Assembly (NCBI GenBank): GCA_017525915.1
Contig: JAFXSC010000018.1
Span: forward strand, 1 to 64,000
From: Ruminococcus sp.
GTDB lineage: Bacteria > Bacillota > Clostridia > Oscillospirales > Ruminococcaceae
Direction: 5' to 3'
Length of the DNA: 64,000 bases
The notes below the pieces were generated by a model that saw only the letters and a program-made list of their open reading frames with translations, had not been told where the DNA came from and ran no database searches. Of this stretch, positions 42,862 through 51,465 are shown piece by piece. Each line of letters starts with the position of its first letter. The first letter of the stretch is position 1. The position numbers and the translations under genes are program-made.

Positions 42862-44508
42862 TCAATAATTGTCTGGTAAATCGTTTTCGAGAAGGACTAT
42901 CTTCTTCTTGTCGGTGTGGCAGGTCTGAACCTTCGCCAGCGCTTCGTTCAGGCTATCCGCAACGAATACCTTCTCCATATCGTAGCCGGAATCCTTGATT
43001 CCGTTGTATATCGGCACGGTCTGTGTCTTTCCGACGAGGATTATATAATCGCACGCCTTTGCAGCCTCCTGACCGAATTCGTAGTTGAGCTCCTCCTGCT
43101 TCGCACCAAGCTCGACCATTCCGGGGGTGACAAGTATGCGGAAGGCGTCGAACAGTCCGAGGACATTCAGTGCCGCACGGCAGCCGCTCGGGTTGGAGTT
43201 GTAGGCGTCGTCTATGTAGGTAACTCCGCCGCCCTTGTCGAGGAGCTGCAATCTGTGGGGAACTGCCGCGATGCGCTTTACCGGCAGCACGAGCTTTTCA
43301 AGCGGTATGCCTGTTCCGTGGGCGTAGGCGATAGCTCCGAGGACGTTCTGGACGTTGTGCTCGCCGAGGAGCTTCATCGAGTACCGGCAGGTCTCTCCGG
43401 AAGGTGCAGTCACGGTGAACTCCGTGCCCCTGTCGGAAACGGTAATATCAGCCGCACGGTAGTCATTGCCTTCCTGCAAGCCGTAGAGCACAGCATTCGG
43501 GTACTGCGGAGCCTTGGCGCGGATAAGCTCATTGTCGCCGTTGAGGTAGATCCTTCCGCCCTTCGCCTGAACGTGGTCAGCAAGCTCGAACTTGGTATTG
43601 ACAACGTTTTCGATAGATCTGAACGTTTCAAGGTGCTGGGGACCTACCGATGTGATGATTCCGTCGTGCGGGTCTGCGATGCCGCAGAGCTCCTTTATCT
43701 CGTGGACACGCCTTGCGCCCATTTCACAGATGAAGTATTCGTGCGTGGGACGGAGGTCGCGGCGTATCGTTATCGTCACGCCCATAGGGGTGTTGAAGCT
43801 TTCGGGAGTTTTCAGTGTTTCGTACTGTGAACTGAGCAGCTCGCTGAGGTAGAACTTCATGCTGGTCTTGCCGTAGCTGCCGGTGATGCCGACCTTGTGG
43901 AGGGCGGGCATATCCGCGAGCTTTTTCTTTGCGTCGTTGATGTACCACTTCTGGACCGACTTCTCGACAGGCTTGTTTATGAAGTTTGCAAGGACTACGA
44001 GCAGAGGTGTGAGGTAGAGGGCGGAGTTGATGAGTATGTATGTTATACGGTTGCTGCACCAGCGTGTTTCTTTGCTCAGGTAAGTGAAATCGGTGTGCGC
44101 CTCGTTCCATATCCTGCCCTCATAAACGGTGGTTTTTAGGTTCAGGCAGGCGACCGCGATAAAAATGCCGGTGAGTATGAAGAATGTTGTCATCAGGCGT
44201 TTTACTCTTGCCGTATAGACGAGCGGCTTCTTGAATTTCCTGCCGGGCCTGTTTATTACTATGAAGCAGGCATTGAAGCAGGTGAAGGCTATGATAAGCG
44301 AAGTTTTTGCTCCCCAGATGATTAGTGAGATCTGGAGCAGGAGCAGGGTGAGCGGAAAGATGTATCTGTCGAAATTCTTCTTCATCCACCGCGAATGCTC
44401 GGGGGTCTTGTAGCCGTTGAGCTGGAACATATGCAGTTCCCTGAGGTGTGTGAGGATTATCGCGGCATAGGTCACTGCGGTGAATATTCCGAAAAGTGCT
44501 ATCTTCAT
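42862..44508 (-). CDS. MurF-like Mur ligase fused to an N-terminal membrane domain
   Basis: The C-terminal ~360 residues are a Mur ligase: ATP loop GITGSYGKTSMKF, FICEMGARRVHEIKEL, ITSVGPQHLETF, and the closing DDAYNSNPSGCRAAL and VTPGMVELGA. These match MurF, which adds D-Ala-D-Ala to the UDP-MurNAc tripeptide. Residues 1-185 are extra: about five membrane segments (1-18, 50-75, 76-90, 108-125 and 157-180). Standard MurF is soluble and about 450 residues; this one has 548. Next to ddl, which supplies D-Ala-D-Ala, a MurF function is likely. It may be a second, specialised MurF. Confidence 0.85.
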   Translation of the reverse strand: MKIALFGIFTAVTYAAIILTHLRELHMFQLNGYKTPEHSRWMKKNFDRYIFPLTLLLLQISLIIWGAKTSLIIAFTCFNACFIVINRPGRKFKKPLVYTARVKRLMTTFFILTGIFIAVACLNLKTTVYEGRIWNEAHTDFTYLSKETRWCSNRITYILINSALYLTPLLVVLANFINKPVEKSVQKWYINDAKKKLADMPALHKVGITGSYGKTSMKFYLSELLSSQYETLKTPESFNTPMGVTITIRRDLRPTHEYFICEMGARRVHEIKELCGIADPHDGIITSVGPQHLETFRSIENVVNTKFELADHVQAKGGRIYLNGDNELIRAKAPQYPNAVLYGLQEGNDYRAADITVSDRGTEFTVTAPSGETCRYSMKLLGEHNVQNVLGAIAYAHGTGIPLEKLVLPVKRIAAVPHRLQLLDKGGGVTYIDDAYNSNPSGCRAALNVLGLFDAFRILVTPGMVELGAKQEELNYEFGQEAAKACDYIILVGKTQTVPIYNGIKDSGYDMEKVFVADSLNEALAKVQTCHTDKKKIVLLENDLPDNY

Positions 44509-44530
44509 CTAAAGTCTCCTTTGTTCTATC

Positions 44531-45304
44531 TCAGTCTTCTATTTTCATAAAGCTGCACATCACGCGGTTGAAGGTGAACTGCTGTTCGAGGAACGAATAG
44601 TGTCCGGCGTTTTCGAGCTTTACCAGACCGGCATCGGGAATGAGCTTCTCCATTTTCTCGCCGTCTGAGAGGGGAGTTGCGGTATCGTTCACGCCCCATA
44701 TAAGCAGGGCGGGACATTTTATTCTCGGCAGATAGGGTTCGAGGTCCTCGTTCACGACCTTGACCATGACCTGCCTCATCATCGGGGAAGCCGCCGCGTA
44801 GTCCGCACTGCCCATTTTCTTCCGGAAGTTTTCGAGAGCGTCCGGACGGAGCTTCTTCATGAGCTTTGTGGAGAGGAAAGCCTTTCCGACCTTGTAATAG
44901 CGTGTGCGCCAGCTCTTTTTGTTGGACTTGGGCGGCATGATGCCGGCACTGTCCACCAGTATCACCTTGGTGATGCTGAACGGCAGGCTCTCACGGGCGT
45001 GCATCTTGATTATTACCCTTCCGCCGAAGGAGTGACCGAGGAGCATCACTTCCTTTGTGTCGTAATCCTTGAGGAAGTCGATGACGAACTGGACGTAGTC
45101 GTCCACGCACCACGGCGTTTTCGGTTCGTCGCTTTCGCCGAAGCCTGGCATATCCATGGCAACGACGGTATATTTCTTCGAGAGCAGGTCGATGAGGTTG
45201 GCGAAGAGCTTGATATTGCTTCCCCAGCCGTGGAGCAGTACGATGAGGTCACCGCTGCCCTTCTGCTCGTAGTTGATATTAAGACCGTTTACTGTTTTTC
45301 TCAT
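44531..45304 (-). CDS. Alpha/beta hydrolase
   Basis: The 257-residue protein has the alpha/beta hydrolase fold motifs: VLLHGWGSN (oxyanion hole), nucleophile Ser in LLGHSFGGRV, Asp in IWGVNDTATP and His in ENAGHYSFLE. The acceptor substrate is unknown. GGAG is upstream of the ATG at 45304; the longer frame to 45349 is less likely. It heads the operon with the MurF-like ligase, ddl, the membrane protein and the acetyltransferase. Confidence 0.88.
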   Translation of the reverse strand: MRKTVNGLNINYEQKGSGDLIVLLHGWGSNIKLFANLIDLLSKKYTVVAMDMPGFGESDEPKTPWCVDDYVQFVIDFLKDYDTKEVMLLGHSFGGRVIIKMHARESLPFSITKVILVDSAGIMPPKSNKKSWRTRYYKVGKAFLSTKLMKKLRPDALENFRKKMGSADYAAASPMMRQVMVKVVNEDLEPYLPRIKCPALLIWGVNDTATPLSDGEKMEKLIPDAGLVKLENAGHYSFLEQQFTFNRVMCSFMKIED

Positions 45305-45358
45305 TTCTGTTATCTCCGTTCCGGGAACCATGTTCCGTGAAATACACATACACAGATT

Positions 45359-45387
45359 ATTATATCACGATATCGCCGTTATGTCAA
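45359..45387 (-). promoter_or_regulatory. Perfect-consensus promoter of the wall operon
   Basis: TTGACA (45387-45382), a 17-bp spacer and TATAAT (45364-45359). Just beyond it, at 45395-45425, lies a short ATTAGTGATTAGAG repeat fragment. Confidence 0.85.
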
Positions 45388-45478
45388 TCAATAATTAGTG
45401 ATTAGAGAGCAGAGAGCAGCAGGAGACGCCAATCACAAAATGTTTACAATTAGGAAACAGTTTTTTGCGGCTTAGTCC

Positions 45479-45507
45479 TTGAAAAATGCGGTTTCATGTG
45501 CTATAAT
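45479..45507 (+). promoter_or_regulatory. Promoter of the GGDEF-EAL gene
   Basis: TTGAAA (45479-45484), a 17-bp spacer and TATAAT (45502-45507) preceded by TGC (extended -10). The leader to the ATG is about 80 nt. Confidence 0.75.
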
Positions 45508-45595
45508 ATTTATATATCACCAAAAATAGAAGCGAAATCCACCGGATTTAAAGCTGCATCGATATTTCACCTCTATTCCTAACGGGGGATGTTAT

Positions 45596-47278
45596 ATGAA
45601 CGAAGAAAGAACTGCGAGGTACTTCTCCCTTCTGGAGGAGCTTCTTGATGAACTGACCAAACAGGAAAATTACGATACTGATGTTATATGTGAGATCCTT
45701 TCAAGGATATGTATACTTTTCAGGATATGCAGAGGACAGACCGAGTTCTATCAGAATACTGCCCGTGAGAAGTTAGGTCACGGCGAGATACGCAAATGCT
45801 ATGACACAGGCGAGGAATGTGAGCCTGTGCTTATCCGCAGGATAGTTACACCATCCAAGGCTGTCGTAAAGATATGCGTGTACATGACCAAGGGCACAGA
45901 GCCGCTGAACGAGGTCGAGCGCAAGCGTGTTCTCAACGTTATGCTCGTAATAATGAGCTTCGTCAGCCGTATAAGGCTCCAGAACGTTGTTGAAAGATTC
46001 GCTTACTACGACGAGGCGGGTTATCCCAATATAAGAGCGTTTATGCGTCAGCTCGAGACTGTTTATCAGAACTGCCGGCTTGTCGGCTTTACTGCCGTAC
46101 ACTTTAACCTCAGGCGCTTTACTCTGATAAATCAGGAGATAGGCAGAGCAGCCGGAGATATCGCAATGCGCGGCTATATCAGCATGATCGAGAAGATCGT
46201 CGGTGAAAGCGGCATAGTCTGCCGTCTCGGTGGCGACAATTTCGTTTCGCTGTTTGAAAACCGCTTTACCGATGAAATGGTCGCGGCTTTCAAGGGCTGT
46301 CCGGTCGTTTATGAAGAAGCTTCCGAAAAAAGGATTAAGGTCTCTGCGAGCGCTGGTATTTTCTGTGTACCGGAGGGCTTCGTGTTCAATCATCCCGGCG
46401 ACGTCATGAGCATAATCACCTACACCTCCAATATTGCGAAAAACGGCGGAAAAGACAGCATTATCTTCTTCAATGAGAGCTACGTTGCCGAAAAGGAAAA
46501 GGCCATGCACATTCAGCAGGCATTCCCGGAAGCCGTCAGGAACGAGGAGTTCAAGGTGTTCTATCAGCCGAAGATAGATGTAATGACCGGCGAGCTTTCG
46601 GGCGCGGAGGCGCTCTGCCGCTGGCTGCGTGACGGAAGGATAGTTCCGCCTGCGGAGTTTATACCGATACTTGAGCAGAATACAGATATCTGCAAGCTCG
46701 ATTTCTATATGCTCGAACACGTCTGTGCCGATATCCGGCGCTGGCTCGATGAGGGCAGAAATGTCGTCCGCGTGTCTGTGAACCTTTCGAGGAAGCACAT
46801 GATGGACGTTGACCTTCTTCAGCATCTGCTCAGCATTATCGACAGTTACAATGTACCGCACGAGTACATTGAGATAGAGCTCACCGAGACCGTAGCCGAT
46901 GTTGAGTTCCGCGAGCTGAAGCGTACCGTCAAGGGACTCCAGCAGGAAGGCGTCTTCACCTCTGTCGATGACTTCGGAATGGGCTATTCATCGCTGAATC
47001 TTCTCCGCGAGATGCCGTGGAACGTCCTCAAGGTGGACAAGAGCTTCCTTCCCGAAGACGCAAGCGACAAGAAGCGTCTTGTTATGTTCAGGTATGTCGT
47101 GGCACTGGCTAATGAACTCGGACTCGAATGTATCGCAGAGGGCGTTGAAACAAAGGAGCAGCTTGATATACTCCGTGAGAACAACTGTCTGCACGCACAG
47201 GGATATTTCTTCGACAAACCGCTGCCGGTCGCGGATTTTGAAGCGCGGCTCGACGTACACAGATACACGATAGGATAA
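45596..47278 (+). CDS. Degenerate GGDEF plus intact EAL cyclic-di-GMP phosphodiesterase
   Basis: The 560-residue protein has an N-terminal region (about 1-145, unassigned), a GGDEF-like domain in which the signature is LGGDNF, and an EAL domain. EAL retains all metal and catalytic residues: Glu in GAEALCRW, Asn in VNLSRK, Glu in ELTETV, two Asp in VDDFGMG, Lys in LKVDKS, Glu in AEGVE and Gln in AQGYFF. This predicts an active c-di-GMP hydrolase with an inactive or GTP-sensing GGDEF domain. There is no membrane segment. A GGGGG site precedes the ATG. Confidence 0.9.
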   Translation: MNEERTARYFSLLEELLDELTKQENYDTDVICEILSRICILFRICRGQTEFYQNTAREKLGHGEIRKCYDTGEECEPVLIRRIVTPSKAVVKICVYMTKGTEPLNEVERKRVLNVMLVIMSFVSRIRLQNVVERFAYYDEAGYPNIRAFMRQLETVYQNCRLVGFTAVHFNLRRFTLINQEIGRAAGDIAMRGYISMIEKIVGESGIVCRLGGDNFVSLFENRFTDEMVAAFKGCPVVYEEASEKRIKVSASAGIFCVPEGFVFNHPGDVMSIITYTSNIAKNGGKDSIIFFNESYVAEKEKAMHIQQAFPEAVRNEEFKVFYQPKIDVMTGELSGAEALCRWLRDGRIVPPAEFIPILEQNTDICKLDFYMLEHVCADIRRWLDEGRNVVRVSVNLSRKHMMDVDLLQHLLSIIDSYNVPHEYIEIELTETVADVEFRELKRTVKGLQQEGVFTSVDDFGMGYSSLNLLREMPWNVLKVDKSFLPEDASDKKRLVMFRYVVALANELGLECIAEGVETKEQLDILRENNCLHAQGYFFDKPLPVADFEARLDVHRYTIG

Positions 47279-47286
47279 GCAGCAAT

Positions 47287-47315
47287 AAAGGGGACGCACT
47301 TGCGTCCCCTTTTTT
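47287..47315 (+). terminator. Terminator of the GGDEF-EAL gene
   Basis: AAAGGGGACGC (47287-47297) pairs with GCGTCCCCTTT (47302-47312) around ACTT, continuing into a T-run. Confidence 0.9.
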
Positions 47316-47321
47316 GAGTGA

Positions 47322-47404
47322 ATAATGAATTAAGAAGAATTGCGGTGTCCGCTGACGCGGGCGGATTTAAAAATGCAGGGGCGCACAATGTACGCCCCTG
47401 CTTA
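47322..47404. repeat. Intergenic mosaic repeat, locus 10
   Basis: AATAATGAATTAAG, the GTGTCCGCTGACGCGGGCGG hairpin (about 47346-47365), and CAGGGGCGCACAATGTACGC closing in CCCTGC. It abuts the stop of pssA. Confidence 0.7.
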
Positions 47405-47409
47405 ACTCT

Positions 47410-48054
47410 TTATTTGGTCTTTGTCTTGTAGAGCATCCATGCGAGCTCAACGGCACCTATGCCGATGAAGCAGAGCATTGTTCTCATGCTCGGCTTCTTT
47501 ACCTTGAAGCGTGTTATGAATGCGAGCGCGATTATGAACAGCGCAAAACCGTACACAGTCGGGAAACTGTCCGAACCGATGTCCTTGTGGAAGCTGTAAA
47601 GCAGCGGAAGTATGAGCGCAACGCTCGTTACGGGAAGACCTTCATAGACCTTCCTGACATCGTCAGTCTGCTTCTGGCGTTCTTCTTCGGCAACGTTGAA
47701 GTATGCCAGCCTTATGACAGCACAGAGGGGGAACATCACCAGAACGGGTATGTCTATCCAGTCGGTCATGCCGATAGCATAGCCCATTACCGCCGGGAGC
47801 ACTCCGAAACAGACCGCATCGCAGAGCGAATCTATCTGTATACCGAATTTTTTCTCGCTGTCTGTTCTGTTCTTTTTTGTTCTGGCGACCTTGCCGTCGA
47901 ACATATCGCAAAGTCCTGACACCATGAGGCATATCATCGCATATTCCGGGTGGTATCCGCATTCGCCAATGCCGAGGGAAAGGAACATTCCCAGAACAGC
48001 CGAGACAAGGCTCATATATGTGAGGACCACAGTATAGTTATAGTAACCAATCAT
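47410..48054 (-). CDS. pssA: CDP-diacylglycerol-serine O-phosphatidyltransferase
   Basis: Makes phosphatidylserine from CDP-diacylglycerol. The 214-residue membrane protein has the CDP-alcohol signature CDMFDGKVARTKKN and GIQIDSLCDAVCFG, which is the PssA form of the motif, and about six membrane helices. RKVYEGLPVT is also typical of PssA. No psd gene is nearby. AGAGGT precedes the ATG. Confidence 0.93.
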   Translation of the reverse strand: MIGYYNYTVVLTYMSLVSAVLGMFLSLGIGECGYHPEYAMICLMVSGLCDMFDGKVARTKKNRTDSEKKFGIQIDSLCDAVCFGVLPAVMGYAIGMTDWIDIPVLVMFPLCAVIRLAYFNVAEEERQKQTDDVRKVYEGLPVTSVALILPLLYSFHKDIGSDSFPTVYGFALFIIALAFITRFKVKKPSMRTMLCFIGIGAVELAWMLYKTKTK

Positions 48055-48178
48055 TATAAGACCTCTGAAATAGAATTCCGTAAAGGGTATAAAGTTATTA
48101 TAACATACACTGGATATTATTTCAAGTGTTTTCTGATTTTTTTAATAAAAATGCTTTTTGACTGCTGTCCCGCGGAAA

Positions 48179-50359
48179 TTATTTGCTGCTTTTGCGTCTT
48201 GAAGGTGCCTTCTTCTCCGGAGCTTCGGACTTTTTCGGACGTCCGCGCTTTGCCGGAGCTTTTTTCTCAGCGGCACTTTCGCGGTTCTGGCGGAGGGTCT
48301 CCTGACGGGATTTCTTGTCCTCAAGGCGCTTGTAAGCCTCCTCGTAGAAGTATTCCTGCGAGTTGAAGCGTGTATCGCCCTCACGGCGCAGCTCGATGTG
48401 GGAGTAAGTACCGTCGCTGTGCATGATACGGGCTTTTACGGTGTCTCTGAGAAGCCCTGCAAACAGGTCGCGGATACGTCTGCGGAGGCGTTCGTCCTCA
48501 ACGGGAGCGGCGACCTCGACACGCCTTACGGTATTTCTTGCCATATAGTCAGCCGAGCCGATGTATATCTTCTGGTCCTTGCCGTCAGCGCCGAAGATGA
48601 AGATACGGCTGTGTTCAAGGAAGCGTCCGACTATGCTGCGGACGGTGATATTCTCGGTAAATCCCTGAACTCCGGGGATAAGGCAGCAGAGACCGCGGAC
48701 GACGAGCTCTACCTTTACGCCTGCCTGCGAAGCCTCGACGAGCTTTGCCATTATCACCTTGTCGCAGAGGGAGTTTATCTTTGCCGCAATATAGCCGTTT
48801 CCGCCGTTTCTGGCTATGACTATCTGTTCGTTCATCATTTCGAGTATCTGCGGACGCATTGCGTGGGGCGACACGAGCAGCTTGTTGGTCTGCTCGATGA
48901 ACGTGCCGTTTTCAAGGGAACGGAAGACGTTCTCAGCGTCCTCGGCGATGGCACGGTCGGAGGTCAGGAGCATGAGGTCGGTGTAGAGAGTTGAGGTCTT
49001 TTCGTTGTAGTTGCCGGTGCCTATCTGCGTAACGTAGTCGAAGCTTCCGCCCTGAGCCTTCCTTGTGATGAGCATGAGCTTGGAATGAGCCTTGAAGTCG
49101 CGCGGACCGTAGATAACGCGGACACCTGCCTGCTGGAGGTGCTTCGACCATGCGATATTGTTAGCCTCATCGAAACGGGCGCGGAGCTCGATCATGACGA
49201 GGACGTCCTTGCCCTGCTCGGCAGCCGTACACAGCGCCTCGATTATCTTGCTGTTGCGTGCAAGGCGGTAGAGGGTTATCTTTATGGAGACGACCTTCGG
49301 GTCGTTTGCGGCTTCCTGCAAAAGCCTGATGAACGAGAGGTTCATCGACTCGAACGGATAGCTCAGCAGGAGGTCCCTCGCCTTTATCTGGCTGAATACC
49401 GGCTTTGAATCCGATATCGCAGCAGGCTTTCTTGGTGACCTGCGGACGAAATGGAGCTCCGGGCTCTCGTCGAGCTCCTGAAGCTGGTAGAGGTAGGAGA
49501 GATCGAGGGGGATCCTCGATGTGAAGACGCGGACGTTCTTCAGTTTCAGCTTCCTGCATATATAATCGAGGGCTTCACGCGAGAAATCGTCCGAAAGTTC
49601 GAGCCTTACGGGTTCAAGCTTGGTACGCTGGAGAACGAGCTCCTCCATGCGGTCGCGGAACTCCGCACCTCTGCCAGAAGCCATGATGTCGGCGCTCCTT
49701 GTGACCCTTATCAGGGCGCGGTCAAGCACCTTGTAGCTCTTGAACATGAGGTGTGCGAAGCGGAGGACGACCTCCTCCTCCAGTATGAAGCGCTTTCCGC
49801 CGTTCCCGAGGGGTATCATGCGCTCGGAACGGTCGTGCGACACGGGGATGATCCCGATAGCGACGCCTTTTTTTGCGGCAAGCTGTACCGCGGCGTATAT
49901 CTCCTTGTTTTTGAGGAAGGGGAAGGGCATGGCGTCGTTGACGACGATGCCGGAAATAAACGGCTTTATCTCACGCTTGAAGTAGAGTTCAAGGAAGGTC
50001 TGCTCCTCCGGGGTAGCCGTGTCGAAGCTGACATGGCAGTAGCCTTGAGCGGTGAGATTGTCCATATTCCTGCGGAAAGCCTCCTCAACGGCAGGCTGGA
50101 GCCTTCTTACTGCTGTGAACACAGCGTCGAGCTGCTGGGCAGGGGTCATGCCGCTGTTGGCGTCGGTCTTGTTCGGGGAAGCCTTTGCCTTGTCGGTGAG
50201 TTTTCCGACCCTGACCATGAAGAATTCGTCAAGGTTGCTCTGGTATATAGCCGAGAATGAGAGCCTTTCAAGAAGCGGATTTTCCGGTGCGGAAGCCTCC
50301 TCGAGTACTCTTTTGTTGAATTTCAGCCACGAAAGCTCGCGGTTTTCAAGGTATTCCAT
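48179..50359 (-). CDS. ppk1: Polyphosphate kinase 1 with a basic AT-hook-like tail
   Basis: Polymerises ATP gamma-phosphate into polyphosphate. The 726-residue protein starts ENRELSWLKFNKRVLEEA and has SNLDEFFMVRVG, the catalytic His in FKAHSKLMLIT and the second His in EHSRIFIFGADG, as in PPK1. The last ~45 residues are an unusual Lys/Arg/Ala-rich tail (AAEKKAPAKRGRPKKS, then PSRRKSSK), containing KRGRPKK, which is an AT-hook pattern. The gene lies 12 nt after a uridine-kinase-like gene and shares its promoter. Confidence 0.95.
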   Translation of the reverse strand: MEYLENRELSWLKFNKRVLEEASAPENPLLERLSFSAIYQSNLDEFFMVRVGKLTDKAKASPNKTDANSGMTPAQQLDAVFTAVRRLQPAVEEAFRRNMDNLTAQGYCHVSFDTATPEEQTFLELYFKREIKPFISGIVVNDAMPFPFLKNKEIYAAVQLAAKKGVAIGIIPVSHDRSERMIPLGNGGKRFILEEEVVLRFAHLMFKSYKVLDRALIRVTRSADIMASGRGAEFRDRMEELVLQRTKLEPVRLELSDDFSREALDYICRKLKLKNVRVFTSRIPLDLSYLYQLQELDESPELHFVRRSPRKPAAISDSKPVFSQIKARDLLLSYPFESMNLSFIRLLQEAANDPKVVSIKITLYRLARNSKIIEALCTAAEQGKDVLVMIELRARFDEANNIAWSKHLQQAGVRVIYGPRDFKAHSKLMLITRKAQGGSFDYVTQIGTGNYNEKTSTLYTDLMLLTSDRAIAEDAENVFRSLENGTFIEQTNKLLVSPHAMRPQILEMMNEQIVIARNGGNGYIAAKINSLCDKVIMAKLVEASQAGVKVELVVRGLCCLIPGVQGFTENITVRSIVGRFLEHSRIFIFGADGKDQKIYIGSADYMARNTVRRVEVAAPVEDERLRRRIRDLFAGLLRDTVKARIMHSDGTYSHIELRREGDTRFNSQEYFYEEAYKRLEDKKSRQETLRQNRESAAEKKAPAKRGRPKKSEAPEKKAPSRRKSSK

Positions 50360-50371
50360 ATATTACTCCTT

Positions 50372-51292
50372 TTAGTATTTGAACTGCCCGTTGCCGATGA
50401 ATTCGCAGATTAGCGATTCGGGCGGGACAAGGGAATTATCAAGGGGCGAAAGAGCCTCCAGCACCTTGACGGTCTCGGCAAGCTCCGGGACGTCTGTCAT
50501 TTCTCTGAGCTGGTCAAGGAGGTGGTCGCGGTAGGCGCTGAGCTCATAGGCTATGAAGGTATCGACATCGTAGTCCGAGCGGTGCTTGTAGGGCATTATG
50601 TACTTGTTCTCGCCTGCCTCGACACTTTGGAACATATTCATCGTCTCGCGGAACGAGCGCTGGCGGAAGTTCTTGTCCCTTATCATGCGGCGCATGAGCC
50701 TGATGCGCGAGGGGTGAAGGACGATATCCCCGCAGGTCACTCTTGTGCGGACGCTGACGTATATCTTGCTGAGGCGGTTGTCCGGGACGAATATAACGTC
50801 CGGGTTGAGGGCGTGGATGCCCTCGAATATTACGAGCTCGCCGGGACGGCGGCGGAATTTCTTTCCGGTGTACTTTCTTGTTGAAGTGCCGAAATCGTAC
50901 TGCGGTATCTCGAATTCCTCGCAGAGGTCGATCGCAAGGATATGCTGGTTGAGAAGGTCAGCGTCTATCCGTTTCGGGGATTCGAGGTCGATCATTCCGA
51001 GGACCGAGAGAGCCTTTTCCTCCTCGGTGAGGGGACAGAAATAGTTGTCCATAGAGAGCGTGTGGGTCTCGTGGCCCATCTCGTCGAGGAATTTTTCGAG
51101 TATAAGGGCGGTAGTGGTCTTGCCTGAGCCGGAGGGACCCGAGAGCAGTATGACCGGTCTGGTGTCACGGGTCTCAGCAATATTTTCGGCAATTCTCTTT
51201 ATCCTGTATATGTAGTCTTCGTTTGCCGCCGCGATAAAGGCTGACGGATCGGCGGCAATGGCGTCGTTAATCCTTGTTGTTTCTATATTCAT
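50372..51292 (-). CDS. Uridine kinase-like nucleoside kinase
   Basis: The 306-residue product has Walker A ILLSGPSGSGKTTTALIL near residue 50, SMDNYFCPL with the base- or sugar-contacting Asp, and EGIHALNP, together fitting the uridine kinase/phosphoribulokinase group. An extra C-terminal domain of about 75 residues is present, not seen in short Udk proteins. The phosphate acceptor is uncertain: many Firmicutes carry this gene as 'nucleoside kinase'. It shares a transcript with ppk. Its 5' leader holds the perfect hairpin CGTCCGGC/GCCGGACG (51331-51350). Confidence 0.85.
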   Translation of the reverse strand: MNIETTRINDAIAADPSAFIAAANEDYIYRIKRIAENIAETRDTRPVILLSGPSGSGKTTTALILEKFLDEMGHETHTLSMDNYFCPLTEEEKALSVLGMIDLESPKRIDADLLNQHILAIDLCEEFEIPQYDFGTSTRKYTGKKFRRRPGELVIFEGIHALNPDVIFVPDNRLSKIYVSVRTRVTCGDIVLHPSRIRLMRRMIRDKNFRQRSFRETMNMFQSVEAGENKYIMPYKHRSDYDVDTFIAYELSAYRDHLLDQLREMTDVPELAETVKVLEALSPLDNSLVPPESLICEFIGNGQFKY

Positions 51293-51330
51293 ATGGTTCT
51301 CCTTATGAGCAGGGAAGGTGCTTGTGTAAA

Positions 51331-51424
51331 CGTCCGGCGTCTGCCGGACGCAGCAGTCAGACAGTTATATATCCGTGCAGTGTATATATATAAATATTAT
51401 ACCACATATTTCCACGCATTTCAA
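51331..51424 (-). promoter_or_regulatory. Promoter and leader hairpin of the kinase-ppk operon
   Basis: TTGAAA (51424-51419), a 17-bp spacer and TATAAT (51401-51396). The ~100-nt leader contains an 8-bp perfect hairpin at 51331-51350. Confidence 0.7.
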
Positions 51425-51465
51425 CCGTTATTTTTGTTGAAAACATAGGGCGCTATTTATGCAAT

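Noticed and set aside
45773..46861. 362-codon minus-strand frame
   Set aside because: Fully antisense to the GGDEF-EAL gene, whose motifs are clear.
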